Of a stretch of 64,000 nucleotides of DNA, positions 24,876-33,226 are shown piece after piece (the stretch's first letter is position 1; every line of letters starts with the position of its first letter). The translations under genes were made by a program, and so were the position numbers. The notes under the pieces are model-generated. The model was not told where the DNA came from. It did not search any database and worked only from the letters and a program-made list of their open reading frames with translations. The stretch comes from Dehalococcoidia bacterium. Lineage in GTDB: Bacteria; Chloroflexota; Dehalococcoidia; Lucifugimonadales; Lucifugimonadaceae. The stretch is taken from assembly GCA_022819585.1 (NCBI GenBank), contig JAJEGY010000007.1:21248-85247 (forward strand). Direction: 5' to 3'.

Positions 24876-26510
24876 ATGCCAAAAGTCGATGGAAGTTACC
24901 TCATAGCCCGAACCCTCAAAGAGGAAGGCACCGACTGCCTCTTCTACCTCATGGGAGGCCCGAACTACGAGATCGTCAACAACTCCGAAGACTTCGGCAT
25001 CCGCACCATCGACTTCCGGCACGAGCAGGCTGCCGCAATGGCCGCCCACGCCTACGCCCGCGTCAAACGCACACCAGGCGTCACAACCTCCGCCTCCGGC
25101 CCAGGCACTCTGAACCTTCTCACCGGCATCTACAACGCTTTCATCGACGCCGCTCCCATGGTGACCTTGGGTGGTGCGGGCCCCCTTCGAGACATCTATC
25201 GCGATGGTTTCCAAGAAGTAGACCTGCCAAACATCTTTGCTCCCGTATCCAAATCCGTCATCCGACCAACCTACGCAAATCGCCTTCCCGAACACATTTC
25301 CACCGCCTTCAGAACTGCAATGAACGACCGCCCCGGACCCGTCTACGTCGAATGCAACGAAGACATCCTATACGCCGAAGTTGAAGAATCCGAAGTTCCG
25401 CCTCCGACCCGCGCCGCAACTGTCTCACCTCCAAGCGCCGATCCCGACCAGATCGCCGAAGCCGTCAAGATCCTCTCCGAAGCCGAACGGCCAATCCTCC
25501 TCGCCGGAAGCGGCCCATGGTGGTCCGGCGCGTGGAATGAACTTCAAGAATTCGTCGACCGCACGGGCATCCCTTTCTATACAACCCCCATCGCTAGGGG
25601 GCTGATCCCAGAAGACCATCCCGTCTCTTTCCCAGCAGCTCGATCAACCGCATTCCGTGAAACCGACGCTGTCCTCGTCGTTGGCACCCGGTTCAACTGG
25701 ATCATGACCTTCGGACGTCGCATCTCACAACAGGCAAAGGTCATCCAGATAGATATCCACGGCTCCGAGATCGGCCACAACAGGGCAGTAGACAACGGCA
25801 TCGTCGCCGACGCCAAATCCGCCATGCAACAGATCAATGCCGAAGTTTCTCGAACTGGCATGAAATCAAAAGCGGAGAGCAAATGGGTTGAATACCTCCG
25901 AGGCATCGAACTCGACCGACGCCAACGCTCCGAACAACTCGAAAACTCCAACCAAGTCCCCATCCACCCTCTCCGCCTCTGCAAAGAACTACGAGAAGTC
26001 ATGGACCGTGACGCCATCCTAAGCGTTGATGGCAACGAGATACTCCACTACGGTCGACAGTCGATCCCTACCTTCAAACCAGGTCATCGCCTCAACTCTG
26101 GCGCTACCGGCTGCATGGGGGTCGGACTCCCATTCGCCATCGGCGCCAAACTCGCCAAACCCGACAAGCAATCGGTGGCACTACATGGCGACGGTTCTCT
26201 AGGGATGAACATCCAAGACTTCGACACCGCGGTCCGCTACAAAATCCCGATCGTCATCGTAGTTTCCAACAACGAAGGATGGACCGCTCGAGTAGAGGGC
26301 ATCCGCAAACCCGGCCGAGAACTCGGTTGGACCCGCTTCGACGCTATCGCCGAAGCCCTCGGCGGACACGGAGAAGAAGTCCGCGAACCCTCCCAAATCC
26401 GACCGGCACTTGAAAGAGCCTTCGACTCAGGCATCCCTGCGATAGTCAATGTACATACTGATCCGACGGCCAGGGCTCTGTCGAGATTCGTCGGATCAAA
26501 GATGGAATAA
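24876..26510 (+). CDS. Thiamine-diphosphate enzyme, acetolactate-synthase-like
   Basis: A 544-residue cytoplasmic TPP enzyme with the usual three domains. The proton-relay Glu50 is in RHEQAAAM, the central domain spans about residues 185-320, and the TPP/Mg site is GDGS (438-441) followed by VSNN near 465. Relatives include acetolactate synthase, oxalyl-CoA decarboxylase, benzoylformate decarboxylase and sulfopyruvate/phosphonopyruvate decarboxylases; I cannot choose between them. No ilvN-type regulatory subunit follows, so a classical biosynthetic acetolactate synthase is less likely. Instead a small GYD-domain gene begins 19 bases later. The pair probably forms one transcript. Confidence 0.9.
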   Translation: MPKVDGSYLIARTLKEEGTDCLFYLMGGPNYEIVNNSEDFGIRTIDFRHEQAAAMAAHAYARVKRTPGVTTSASGPGTLNLLTGIYNAFIDAAPMVTLGGAGPLRDIYRDGFQEVDLPNIFAPVSKSVIRPTYANRLPEHISTAFRTAMNDRPGPVYVECNEDILYAEVEESEVPPPTRAATVSPPSADPDQIAEAVKILSEAERPILLAGSGPWWSGAWNELQEFVDRTGIPFYTTPIARGLIPEDHPVSFPAARSTAFRETDAVLVVGTRFNWIMTFGRRISQQAKVIQIDIHGSEIGHNRAVDNGIVADAKSAMQQINAEVSRTGMKSKAESKWVEYLRGIELDRRQRSEQLENSNQVPIHPLRLCKELREVMDRDAILSVDGNEILHYGRQSIPTFKPGHRLNSGATGCMGVGLPFAIGAKLAKPDKQSVALHGDGSLGMNIQDFDTAVRYKIPIVIVVSNNEGWTARVEGIRKPGRELGWTRFDAIAEALGGHGEEVREPSQIRPALERAFDSGIPAIVNVHTDPTARALSRFVGSKME

Positions 26511-26529
26511 ACCGAAAAGGCAGGGGGCC

Positions 26530-26850
26530 ATGCCCGAAGACTCAGCACCCAAAGTCAACACCTACATAATGTTCTCCAAACTCACCGAACGTGGCCGAGA
26601 CCGCGTCCGGACTCATCCCGAGCGCATCCTTGAAGTGAACCACGAAGTCGAGATGAGAGGCTGTCATGTAGTGGCCCAGTACGCAATGATGGGCGATTAC
26701 GACTTCGTTACCATCATCGAAGCCCCCGACAACGGCGAGATGTCCCGTATCGCCATCGAACTAGGTGCCCGCGGAACCATCGACACCACAACCTACTCAG
26801 CAATACCAATCAACGATTTCATCGAAATCATGCAGCACAACGGCGACTAG
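26530..26850 (+). CDS. GYD-domain protein
   Basis: A 106-residue protein with a single GYD domain, a ferredoxin-like (dimeric alpha-beta barrel) fold named for the G-x-Y-D motif, seen here as MMGDYDFV around residue 60. The function of the family is not established; small domains of this fold often bind ligands or act as subunits. An ATG at 26530 with GGCAGGGGG upstream is preferred to a longer frame opening inside the TPP gene. It is 19 bases after the TPP-enzyme stop, so translation is likely linked, and a role in regulating or assisting that enzyme is plausible but unproven. Confidence 0.85.
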   Translation: MPEDSAPKVNTYIMFSKLTERGRDRVRTHPERILEVNHEVEMRGCHVVAQYAMMGDYDFVTIIEAPDNGEMSRIAIELGARGTIDTTTYSAIPINDFIEIMQHNGD

Positions 26851-26875
26851 ATCGCCCCTCACTCAAAAAACATTC

Positions 26876-28945
26876 ATGCGCTACGCGCTTCAAGTAATTG
26901 ACATCAAATCCACTCAGAGTCGCCGCGTCCGAACAACATTCAAGTCGATCTACCAGCGAGGACTCGATTGGAAGTTAATGATTGTCGGCGTCGCGATCGT
27001 TTTCTTCTGCCAGTTTGTGATGCTTCAGAATGCCGAGTCGGAAGACGGAGCGATGCCAAGAAACGCTCGCATGGTCTTAATCCTCGGTTTCTTCGCGGTC
27101 GCGATATCTGCTTACTTCTTCTCCAATAGGTTGCAGCTTTCAGAGTGGTCGCCAACGCTGCCGGATCGTCTCAGATTCAACGTCGGAGCAGAACGGTCGC
27201 TAATGTTCGGTATTGGAGTGGCCGCGCTTGCCTTGCTGAGCCTCCGATTGCTAAGCGGCTCAAATGCTGGCAGTGACATCTGGATTTGGTTTGTGGCAAT
27301 TGCCGGTTGTTCAATACCGTTCGCTCCCTCGCTCAACAGAGTCTTGGTAGGTCTACGGCGAGCCTTCCGGGCAATTCGACGAAGAGACTTAGCAATTGTC
27401 GGCACCTTGGTGATTGCGTTCACAGCACTGAATCTCGCAGATTTGTCAGATTGGTATTACGCGGCAGTCGGTGACGAATACGCGGTCTGGGAATTCTCTG
27501 AGCACTTCGCAAAAGATGGGATTACCAGGCCATTCGGTCAAGACGGCGTGTACGATCACCACCCGCGTCTCGGGTTTGCGCTGAAGAGTTTGACTATGAA
27601 GGTCGTGGGGATAGATTACTTCGGCTGGAAATCCAGTTCGATCTTCTTGGTCGCGTTGACGATACCCGCCGTGTATTGGTTAGGAACATTGCTGCGCGAC
27701 CGTGTGACGGGTGCGGTGGCAGCGACGATGATCGCATCGAGCCACTACGTTTTCGCTTTGTCGCATGCGGGAATCAATTCGCTTGATTCACTTTTTCCCT
27801 CTGTTTACGCGATGTCTTTCTTTGTCTTAGGAACGCGATCAAAAAGTCCACTCCTTCTTTTTTTCGCAGGGGTGATAGCTGGCACCTGCTTTTACGTCAA
27901 CTATTCGGCGAGGATCATCATGCCAATAATGGTCATTTTCTTGGTCCTGCAGGCTTGGCCCCGATTTTCGCTGCGTAGTAGCCTGCCCTTAGTCGTCGGT
28001 TTCGCCGTTGCCGCTCTACCGTTGGTGATCGTCAACGGCACTGAAGTAGTCACTTCAATGCTCACCGTTGCGATCGGGGGGCAGCCAGAGACAATCGACA
28101 AGACTTTCATTGAACGCATACAAGACAACATTCTGCTCAATCTCTACGCGTTCAACTTCAATGAACGATCATCCCACTACATCTCGGGTTCCCTCATGGA
28201 CCCCGTTTCAGCCGCAATTGCAGTAATAGCTGTTGGTTTCACCGTAGGCAGACTTCAGAAACCCACATCTAGGTTCTTACTGTTGTGGTTGCTGATTAGT
28301 TTTGCTGCCACCGCGTTGGCTAGTCCGTACTGGCATACGGCCGTGACAAGGCTTTACCCATTGCTCATACCCTTGTCGCTGATGGTCGGGATTTTTATTT
28401 CCGCGTTCATATGGCCGATCGACATCAACGTTTCTTCGCTCTCGTCATACGGGGTCTCATTGCATCCCAAAACAGTGGTTATAGTGGCGATTGTCGCGAT
28501 TGGACTCTCTGTTTGGCTTCTCAATATCCAGCGATTCAAGTATGAGACTCCCGAGATTTTCCATGTTCACCCGACGCCGGTGAGCATCGGAGCGATGGAA
28601 TCCCCACAATGCAACCAGTTCCCGTCAGATCGGATCGCTTTTGCTGGTAATGACCTGCATCTGTTGCGACGAGTGCTCAACTCTTACAATCCCGGTAGTA
28701 TCACGCTGACTCCAGACCAGCAACCGGAGGTTCCAGGATCAGCGAAATTCTTCGACTACCAACAAGTGAGGCAATCTGAAATGCTTGACTCACACAACAT
28801 CGGCTGCATCATCTTCGCGAATCCGCATCAGAGCGAACATATCCAGACGTTAGGTCACCTCAGCGAGTCGTATCCGCAAGGCCGCCTAGCCCGCTTCTCC
28901 GATCACTCCGGTAAAACCACCATATCCATATTCAAATTGCAGTAA
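26876..28945 (+). CDS. GT39-like membrane glycosyltransferase
   Basis: A 689-residue membrane protein with about twelve helices and a soluble C-terminal domain (about residues 590-689). The first large outer loop carries the acidic pair typical of GT-C enzymes in AVGDEYAVWEF, near residue 198, and HHPRLGFALKS follows. Such enzymes move a sugar from a polyprenyl-phosphate carrier onto a lipid or protein outside the cytoplasmic membrane. The ATG at 26876 is preferred; an earlier frame start at 26765 would lie inside the GYD gene. It shares the layout, but little sequence, with the minus-strand protein ending at 21765. Confidence 0.78.
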   Translation: MRYALQVIDIKSTQSRRVRTTFKSIYQRGLDWKLMIVGVAIVFFCQFVMLQNAESEDGAMPRNARMVLILGFFAVAISAYFFSNRLQLSEWSPTLPDRLRFNVGAERSLMFGIGVAALALLSLRLLSGSNAGSDIWIWFVAIAGCSIPFAPSLNRVLVGLRRAFRAIRRRDLAIVGTLVIAFTALNLADLSDWYYAAVGDEYAVWEFSEHFAKDGITRPFGQDGVYDHHPRLGFALKSLTMKVVGIDYFGWKSSSIFLVALTIPAVYWLGTLLRDRVTGAVAATMIASSHYVFALSHAGINSLDSLFPSVYAMSFFVLGTRSKSPLLLFFAGVIAGTCFYVNYSARIIMPIMVIFLVLQAWPRFSLRSSLPLVVGFAVAALPLVIVNGTEVVTSMLTVAIGGQPETIDKTFIERIQDNILLNLYAFNFNERSSHYISGSLMDPVSAAIAVIAVGFTVGRLQKPTSRFLLLWLLISFAATALASPYWHTAVTRLYPLLIPLSLMVGIFISAFIWPIDINVSSLSSYGVSLHPKTVVIVAIVAIGLSVWLLNIQRFKYETPEIFHVHPTPVSIGAMESPQCNQFPSDRIAFAGNDLHLLRRVLNSYNPGSITLTPDQQPEVPGSAKFFDYQQVRQSEMLDSHNIGCIIFANPHQSEHIQTLGHLSESYPQGRLARFSDHSGKTTISIFKLQ

Positions 28946-28979
28946 CTCAGACGCGAGATTCGCCGCGTCCGCGATGCAG

Positions 28980-28999
28980 CGCGGTCACGGTGAACCGCG
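28980..28999 (+). terminator. Weak candidate hairpin after glycosyltransferase gene
   Basis: CGCGGT (28980-28985) pairs with ACCGCG (28994-28999), giving a 6-bp GC-rich stem with an 8-base loop, followed by AATT instead of a T-run. It lies between two plus-strand genes and might weaken read-through. Confidence 0.25.
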
Positions 29000-29032
29000 A
29001 ATTGGAGGGTATCGTAGAATCCTTCAGCACCA

Positions 29033-30043
29033 TTGATCAACCAACTTCAATCGTCCCAAATGACCTCAGAAGCAATCGAAAAGCGCTCGATCATCATTAC
29101 GATCGTCGCTAGCGGGTTTTTCGGCATCTTAGGCATCATCATCTCTGTCGCAAGCCATTCTGGCGCGGTGTTCTTGGACGGCCTGTTTTCCCTGACCTTC
29201 GGCGTCATCGGACTGCTCACCCTATATGTCTCTAGACTTGTAACGCGCCCTAGTGACGAGTCTTACCCCTTCGGATACGCAACGTTCGAGCCCATGCTCA
29301 ACCTTTTCAAAGGACTTCTGATCGGCTTCGCGCTCGTTTGGGCAGTATGGACATCTATCATCACCATCCTGCAAGGTGGCCAAGACATCGCAGCAGAGGG
29401 TGGGATACTCTACGCAGCTATCGCGGTCATCGGAGGGATTGTTGTCGTCATTTTCCTGAAAAGGTACGCTAAACAGTCCGGTTCTCCCATCGTGGATGTA
29501 GACGCCAAAAACTGGACCGTTGACACGCTTATCAGTTCAGCAGTGGGGATCGCGTTCATCGCAACGCTGCTGATCCAGAACTCTGAATGGTCAGATTTGG
29601 CACGTTACGCAGACCCGATCATCATGTTGGCAATAGCCGCCATCGCAGCGCCGCAACCGTACCAGACGATCCGAGACAACATACGGCAGATCGTCGGCAA
29701 GGCACCTCCCAAGGACGTGCAAGATAGAGTGGTTCAATTAGTCGAAGAGGCGATCGCCGATGTGCCGTATGTCGAGACACACATACGCATCACCGACGTT
29801 GGCAGGTACGTTTACTTGCACGTATACGTCATCGCATCTCCGAATACAAGAGAGGTCATCGATACACACAGGCACGACCAGATCAGACAACAGATCTACG
29901 ACCGTGTATCTAGCGAATATAGGTACTTGTCTCTAGATGTCGGATTCACGATGAACAGACGCTGGGCATTGAGCAGCGTCCAGTCGGAGGAGCTCGAGAT
30001 GGTCGTATCACCAACAGATTCCACGGAAGTCACCACAAGATAA
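29033..30043 (+). CDS. Cation-diffusion-facilitator transporter, COG3965-like
   Basis: A 336-residue membrane transporter of the CDF superfamily with six helices (about residues 20-210) and a C-terminal cytoplasmic domain ending near 290. CDF proteins exchange divalent metal ions for protons. It belongs to the divergent branch with YPFGYATFEP in the second loop. The transport-site positions differ from classical zinc carriers: Asp49 is kept, but the second Asp is Ser53, the helix-5 His is Asn160 and Asp164 is kept. Metal specificity is therefore uncertain. The TTG at 29033 has no good ribosome site; an ATG at 29060 is an alternative start. Confidence 0.85.
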   Translation: MINQLQSSQMTSEAIEKRSIIITIVASGFFGILGIIISVASHSGAVFLDGLFSLTFGVIGLLTLYVSRLVTRPSDESYPFGYATFEPMLNLFKGLLIGFALVWAVWTSIITILQGGQDIAAEGGILYAAIAVIGGIVVVIFLKRYAKQSGSPIVDVDAKNWTVDTLISSAVGIAFIATLLIQNSEWSDLARYADPIIMLAIAAIAAPQPYQTIRDNIRQIVGKAPPKDVQDRVVQLVEEAIADVPYVETHIRITDVGRYVYLHVYVIASPNTREVIDTHRHDQIRQQIYDRVSSEYRYLSLDVGFTMNRRWALSSVQSEELEMVVSPTDSTEVTTR

Positions 30044-30051
30044 CTGCGAGA

Positions 30052-30525
30052 ATGAAACGAGTCGCCTTACCGCTAGCGCTAGCGGTTTCTCTCGGGATCG
30101 CAGCATGCGGAACTGTTGGCAATCTCGCATCGCCAACGCCGGTTGCGACGGTCGTGGAAGCTACGCCTACGGCGACATTCACTGACATGTCAAAAGCAGC
30201 CATTACAGAGCTTTTCGTAAGACAGTCTGCTTCGATCAAGGAAGGCGATTGGCAATCCGCATTCCATTCATGTACTCCTAGTTACCGCACACGACGAGAC
30301 GTTCCACGTTTCCAAGAAGACGTCGAACGTTACTTGCTTCGTCATGACACGACGGCTGCAACCCTCGATGTCAGGAATCCCCAAGTAACAAAAGGGCGTG
30401 ACGACAGGTTCGACATGAACTACGACCTATACATCGACAGCGAATTCGCCGAGACAATACGCGTCGGTGGGGCGTACGTCCAAGTCCAAGACGAGTGGTA
30501 CGACGACGGAGTTTGGTGCCGTTAG
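30052..30525 (+). CDS. Small lipoprotein, unknown function
   Basis: A 157-residue exported lipoprotein. Residues 1-18 form a signal peptide ending in a lipobox (LGIAAC), so Cys19 should be lipid-anchored. A short Thr/Pro/Ala linker (residues 25-45) leads into a compact acidic domain with a NTF2-like flavour (an N-terminal helix, then strands ending with GGAYVQVQDEWYDDG), which I do not assign. It starts 8 bases after the CDF gene and may share its transcript. Its stop overlaps that of the convergent ABC exporter gene by 4 bases. Confidence 0.72.
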   Translation: MKRVALPLALAVSLGIAACGTVGNLASPTPVATVVEATPTATFTDMSKAAITELFVRQSASIKEGDWQSAFHSCTPSYRTRRDVPRFQEDVERYLLRHDTTAATLDVRNPQVTKGRDDRFDMNYDLYIDSEFAETIRVGGAYVQVQDEWYDDGVWCR

Positions 30526-32627
30526 GCGGTCGCTGGTGTGGGAGAGACCGCCGACAAATCCGTGGACTGGACGCCGGGCACAACCGTGAACTGCTCTTCA
30601 TAGAGCCTACGATACAGATCCGACTTGGCGATTAGCTCTTCGTGCGGTCCGTGGGCACGGATCCGGCCTTCTTGGATCACCAAAATCTGGTCAGCTGCGA
30701 TGACCGTGGACAAACGGTGGGCAATCGCGATCGTGGTGCGACCTTCTCGCAGCCTCGCGATGGCCTCGCGGATAAGTCTCTCAGAGAGCGTATCCAAAGC
30801 GCTTGTAGCTTCGTCCAACAGGAGAATCTTCGGATCGGCTAGGATAACTCGGGCGATCGCTAGACGTTGCCTTTCACCGCCGGAGAGTCTGTACCCATGT
30901 TCACCGACTACGGAGTCGTACCCTTCAGGCATCGCCGCAATGGTGTCGTGGATCTGCGCTGCTTTCGCGGCTTCAATCAACTCAGCCTCGTCAGCAGATG
31001 GTTTGCCGTAGAGAAGGTTCTCCCGGGCAGAGGCATGGAAGAGAAACGGATTCTGTGAAACGACTCCTACCAGTTGCGTCAGATTATTGTGTGTGATGTC
31101 CTTGATGTTCACACCATCGATCATCACTGCACCTTCGTCAGCGTCGTAGAGCCGCGACGCTAAGTATCCGATCGTGGTTTTGCCAGATCCGCTGGGGCCA
31201 ACGAGCGCAGTCAGTTCCCCAGCGCCTGCGGTGAATGAGATGTTCGATAGCGAAAAAGGTTGCTCTTCTTCTGTTGGGCTCTCGTTGTCGTTTGGATCTT
31301 GTCTCGTCGGCTGGGATTGCGGTGTACCGTTGCCACGTCCATCGCGATTTTGCATTGACGGCATTGATAGTTCGCCGCCCATTTGACCGTCTCCGCCAGG
31401 TGGGGCACCGCCCTGTCCACTGAACCCGCTAGACGATCCTCGCGAGGTCTGTGCTTGGAGTTTGGCCTCGAGCCGTTCGAGTTCTGATGCCTGATAAGTG
31501 AACGAAACGTTGTGGAAAACAACCTCGCCTCTAGCGGTGCCAGGATCGATATGAGTCGGGTCGATAGGGTCCACGATGGTGGGTTTAATGTCCATATATT
31601 CAAAGATGCGTTCGAAAAGGGCGAGCGAACCTGCGATCTCTACACCACGCTGCAACAGGTTGGCCATCGGGAAGAGAAGTCTGGCTTGGATCGTCGAGAA
31701 GGCGACGATATCACCTAGAGTCACGCGGTCGCTGCCGTCTAGGATGAGGATACCGCCAATCAGCCAGATAAATGCTGGGGCCATTGTGAAAAATGCCTGC
31801 ACAACGATGAAGAATCCTCGACCAGTCATGTATTGCCGGATAGACACATCGGTGAGTTTGGTGTTGGTGTCTTGGAACTCCCTCAGCTGCTCCGCCTCAC
31901 GCCCGAATGTTTTGGCGACGATGACACCCGAGACGAACAGCGTTTCTCCAGTTTTCGCGGTTAGATCCGCCAATGTCCTCTGCATCTGGCTGGTTAATCT
32001 GCGACGGCGTTGTCCAACAATTCGGGAAAGATAGGCGAATATCGGCATCGTGCAGACGGCGACGATCGTCAATTCCCACGACAGAATCAACATCGCAACG
32101 AGCGCGGCTGCGACTACAGTAACGCTGGAGAGTATGTTGACGACGGTGTCGGTTAGAACCAGTTGCGTGCTCGAAACATCGTTGGCCAAACGAGATTGGA
32201 TGTCACCTGTCTTGGTCGATGAGAAGAATGAGATCGGTTGTTTGAGGAGATGGTTGTATACCGTGTGCCGCATATCCTCCATCACCTTGAAACCGACGGA
32301 AGCGTTCAACCGGGATTGGATGAAGTTGAGAACGCCCGCGACGGCGGCGACGAACACCATGCCGCCAATCAACCAGAGCAGCAGGTCCATGTCCTGCTGA
32401 GGTAAAGCATCATCGATGACTCGCTGGATGAGCAGGGGAGTGACGACACCGAGTGCGGAGGTGACGAGAACCAACAACCCGACGATCGCCAACGTCCATT
32501 TGTAATCGGCATATAGTCTGACGACGCGCTTGAACGTATCTCGTGGAAATGGTCGGTTACGCGGAGGTTCAGGCATCATGCCAAACCCCGGGCCACCCAT
32601 TCCGCCCCGCATGCCTCCTCCTCTCAT
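30522..32627 (-). CDS. ABC exporter, fused membrane and ATPase domains
   Basis: A 701-residue half-transporter that should work as a homodimer, exporting lipids, peptides or drugs. Residues 1-30 are Gly/Met/Pro-rich; the six-helix membrane domain spans about 40-340. The ATPase domain has Walker A GPSGSGKTT (477-485), signature LSGGERQRL, Walker B ILLLDEATSALD and the H-loop IAHRLST. An unusual insertion of about 75 residues (380-455), rich in Gly, Ser, Gln, Asn and Pro, separates the A-loop Tyr378 from the rest of the domain. The ATG at 32627 has a strong GGAGG 5 bases upstream. No partner half-transporter is adjacent. Confidence 0.93.
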   Translation of the reverse strand: MRGGGMRGGMGGPGFGMMPEPPRNRPFPRDTFKRVVRLYADYKWTLAIVGLLVLVTSALGVVTPLLIQRVIDDALPQQDMDLLLWLIGGMVFVAAVAGVLNFIQSRLNASVGFKVMEDMRHTVYNHLLKQPISFFSSTKTGDIQSRLANDVSSTQLVLTDTVVNILSSVTVVAAALVAMLILSWELTIVAVCTMPIFAYLSRIVGQRRRRLTSQMQRTLADLTAKTGETLFVSGVIVAKTFGREAEQLREFQDTNTKLTDVSIRQYMTGRGFFIVVQAFFTMAPAFIWLIGGILILDGSDRVTLGDIVAFSTIQARLLFPMANLLQRGVEIAGSLALFERIFEYMDIKPTIVDPIDPTHIDPGTARGEVVFHNVSFTYQASELERLEAKLQAQTSRGSSSGFSGQGGAPPGGDGQMGGELSMPSMQNRDGRGNGTPQSQPTRQDPNDNESPTEEEQPFSLSNISFTAGAGELTALVGPSGSGKTTIGYLASRLYDADEGAVMIDGVNIKDITHNNLTQLVGVVSQNPFLFHASARENLLYGKPSADEAELIEAAKAAQIHDTIAAMPEGYDSVVGEHGYRLSGGERQRLAIARVILADPKILLLDEATSALDTLSERLIREAIARLREGRTTIAIAHRLSTVIAADQILVIQEGRIRAHGPHEELIAKSDLYRRLYEEQFTVVPGVQSTDLSAVSPTPATA

Positions 32628-32745
32628 ATAAACCTCCGAGATTGCGCGTCAGGACGCCGACGCGGTTCATCTTTGGGGACGTGACCTCAACACCCCTAGT
32701 TCCAAACTTCATCCCCAGCCGACAAGAGAGCGCACCAACTTTAGT

Positions 32746-32821
32746 TGGTAGCCCGTAGGGGAGTCGAACCCCTGTTTTAGCCTTGAGAGGGCTACGTCCT
32801 GGGCCACTAGACGAACGGGCC
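32746..32821 (-). tRNA. tRNA-Glu (anticodon CTC)
   Basis: Cloverleaf on the minus strand. Acceptor GGCCCGT pairs with ACGGGCT, with discriminator A at 32749 and encoded CCA at 32746-32748. The D arm is GTCTAGTGGCCCAGGAC, the anticodon stem TAGCC/GGCTA closes the loop CTCTCAA, and the T arm is AGGGG-TTCGACT-CCCCT. It is 46 bases downstream of tRNA-Gln and probably shares its transcript. Confidence 0.97.
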
Positions 32822-32867
32822 ACCGCTGTGTGCGTGAACTGGACTTTAGCGTCCGCGCTCTCGTTTT

Positions 32868-32941
32868 TGGCTGCCGATGCAGGATTCGAACCCGCGCTCC
32901 CAGATCCAGAGTCTGGTGTCCTACCACTAGACGAATCGGCA
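32868..32941 (-). tRNA. tRNA-Gln (anticodon CTG)
   Basis: Cloverleaf on the minus strand. Acceptor TGCCGAT pairs with ATCGGCA, and the U1-A72 start is typical of tRNA-Gln. Discriminator G is at 32871 and CCA is encoded at 32868-32870. The anticodon stem CCAGA/TCTGG closes loop CTCTGGA, giving CTG; the T loop is TTCGAAT. The body closely resembles the tRNA-Glu beside it (shared TCGTCTAGTGG D-arm segment), consistent with their common ancestry. Confidence 0.97.
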
Positions 32942-32957
32942 ACGGCTCGCTCGGAAC

Positions 32958-32963
32958 ATTCTA
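32958..32963 (-). promoter_or_regulatory. Candidate -10 element for the Gln-Glu tRNA pair
   Basis: TAGAAT on the minus strand, 17 bases before the tRNA-Gln 5' end, the same hexamer as before tRNA-Arg. The -35 region is weak (TTCGGA-like). Confidence 0.4.
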
Positions 32964-33226
32964 ACAGATGCCGTCTCATGGTCCGAATTAGATCGATTTT
33001 CGGTCTGCACGAACCCATCTTCTTCAGATCACCCCACGGCTCTCTGAGTTGGAATGCGAGTTCGGTTTTGTCGAAATTGGTGTATACTGCGCGCAATGTT
33101 GGACGCAACCATGCGCGTAGGCGCGCGGATTCTCGAAATTCGTTGCTGACCGTGGATGTTGTTTTGTCGTAGCAACGCGTCCGATCCATGTAACAACGGC
33201 ATACGTAAACACAGGAGTGTGTTGAA

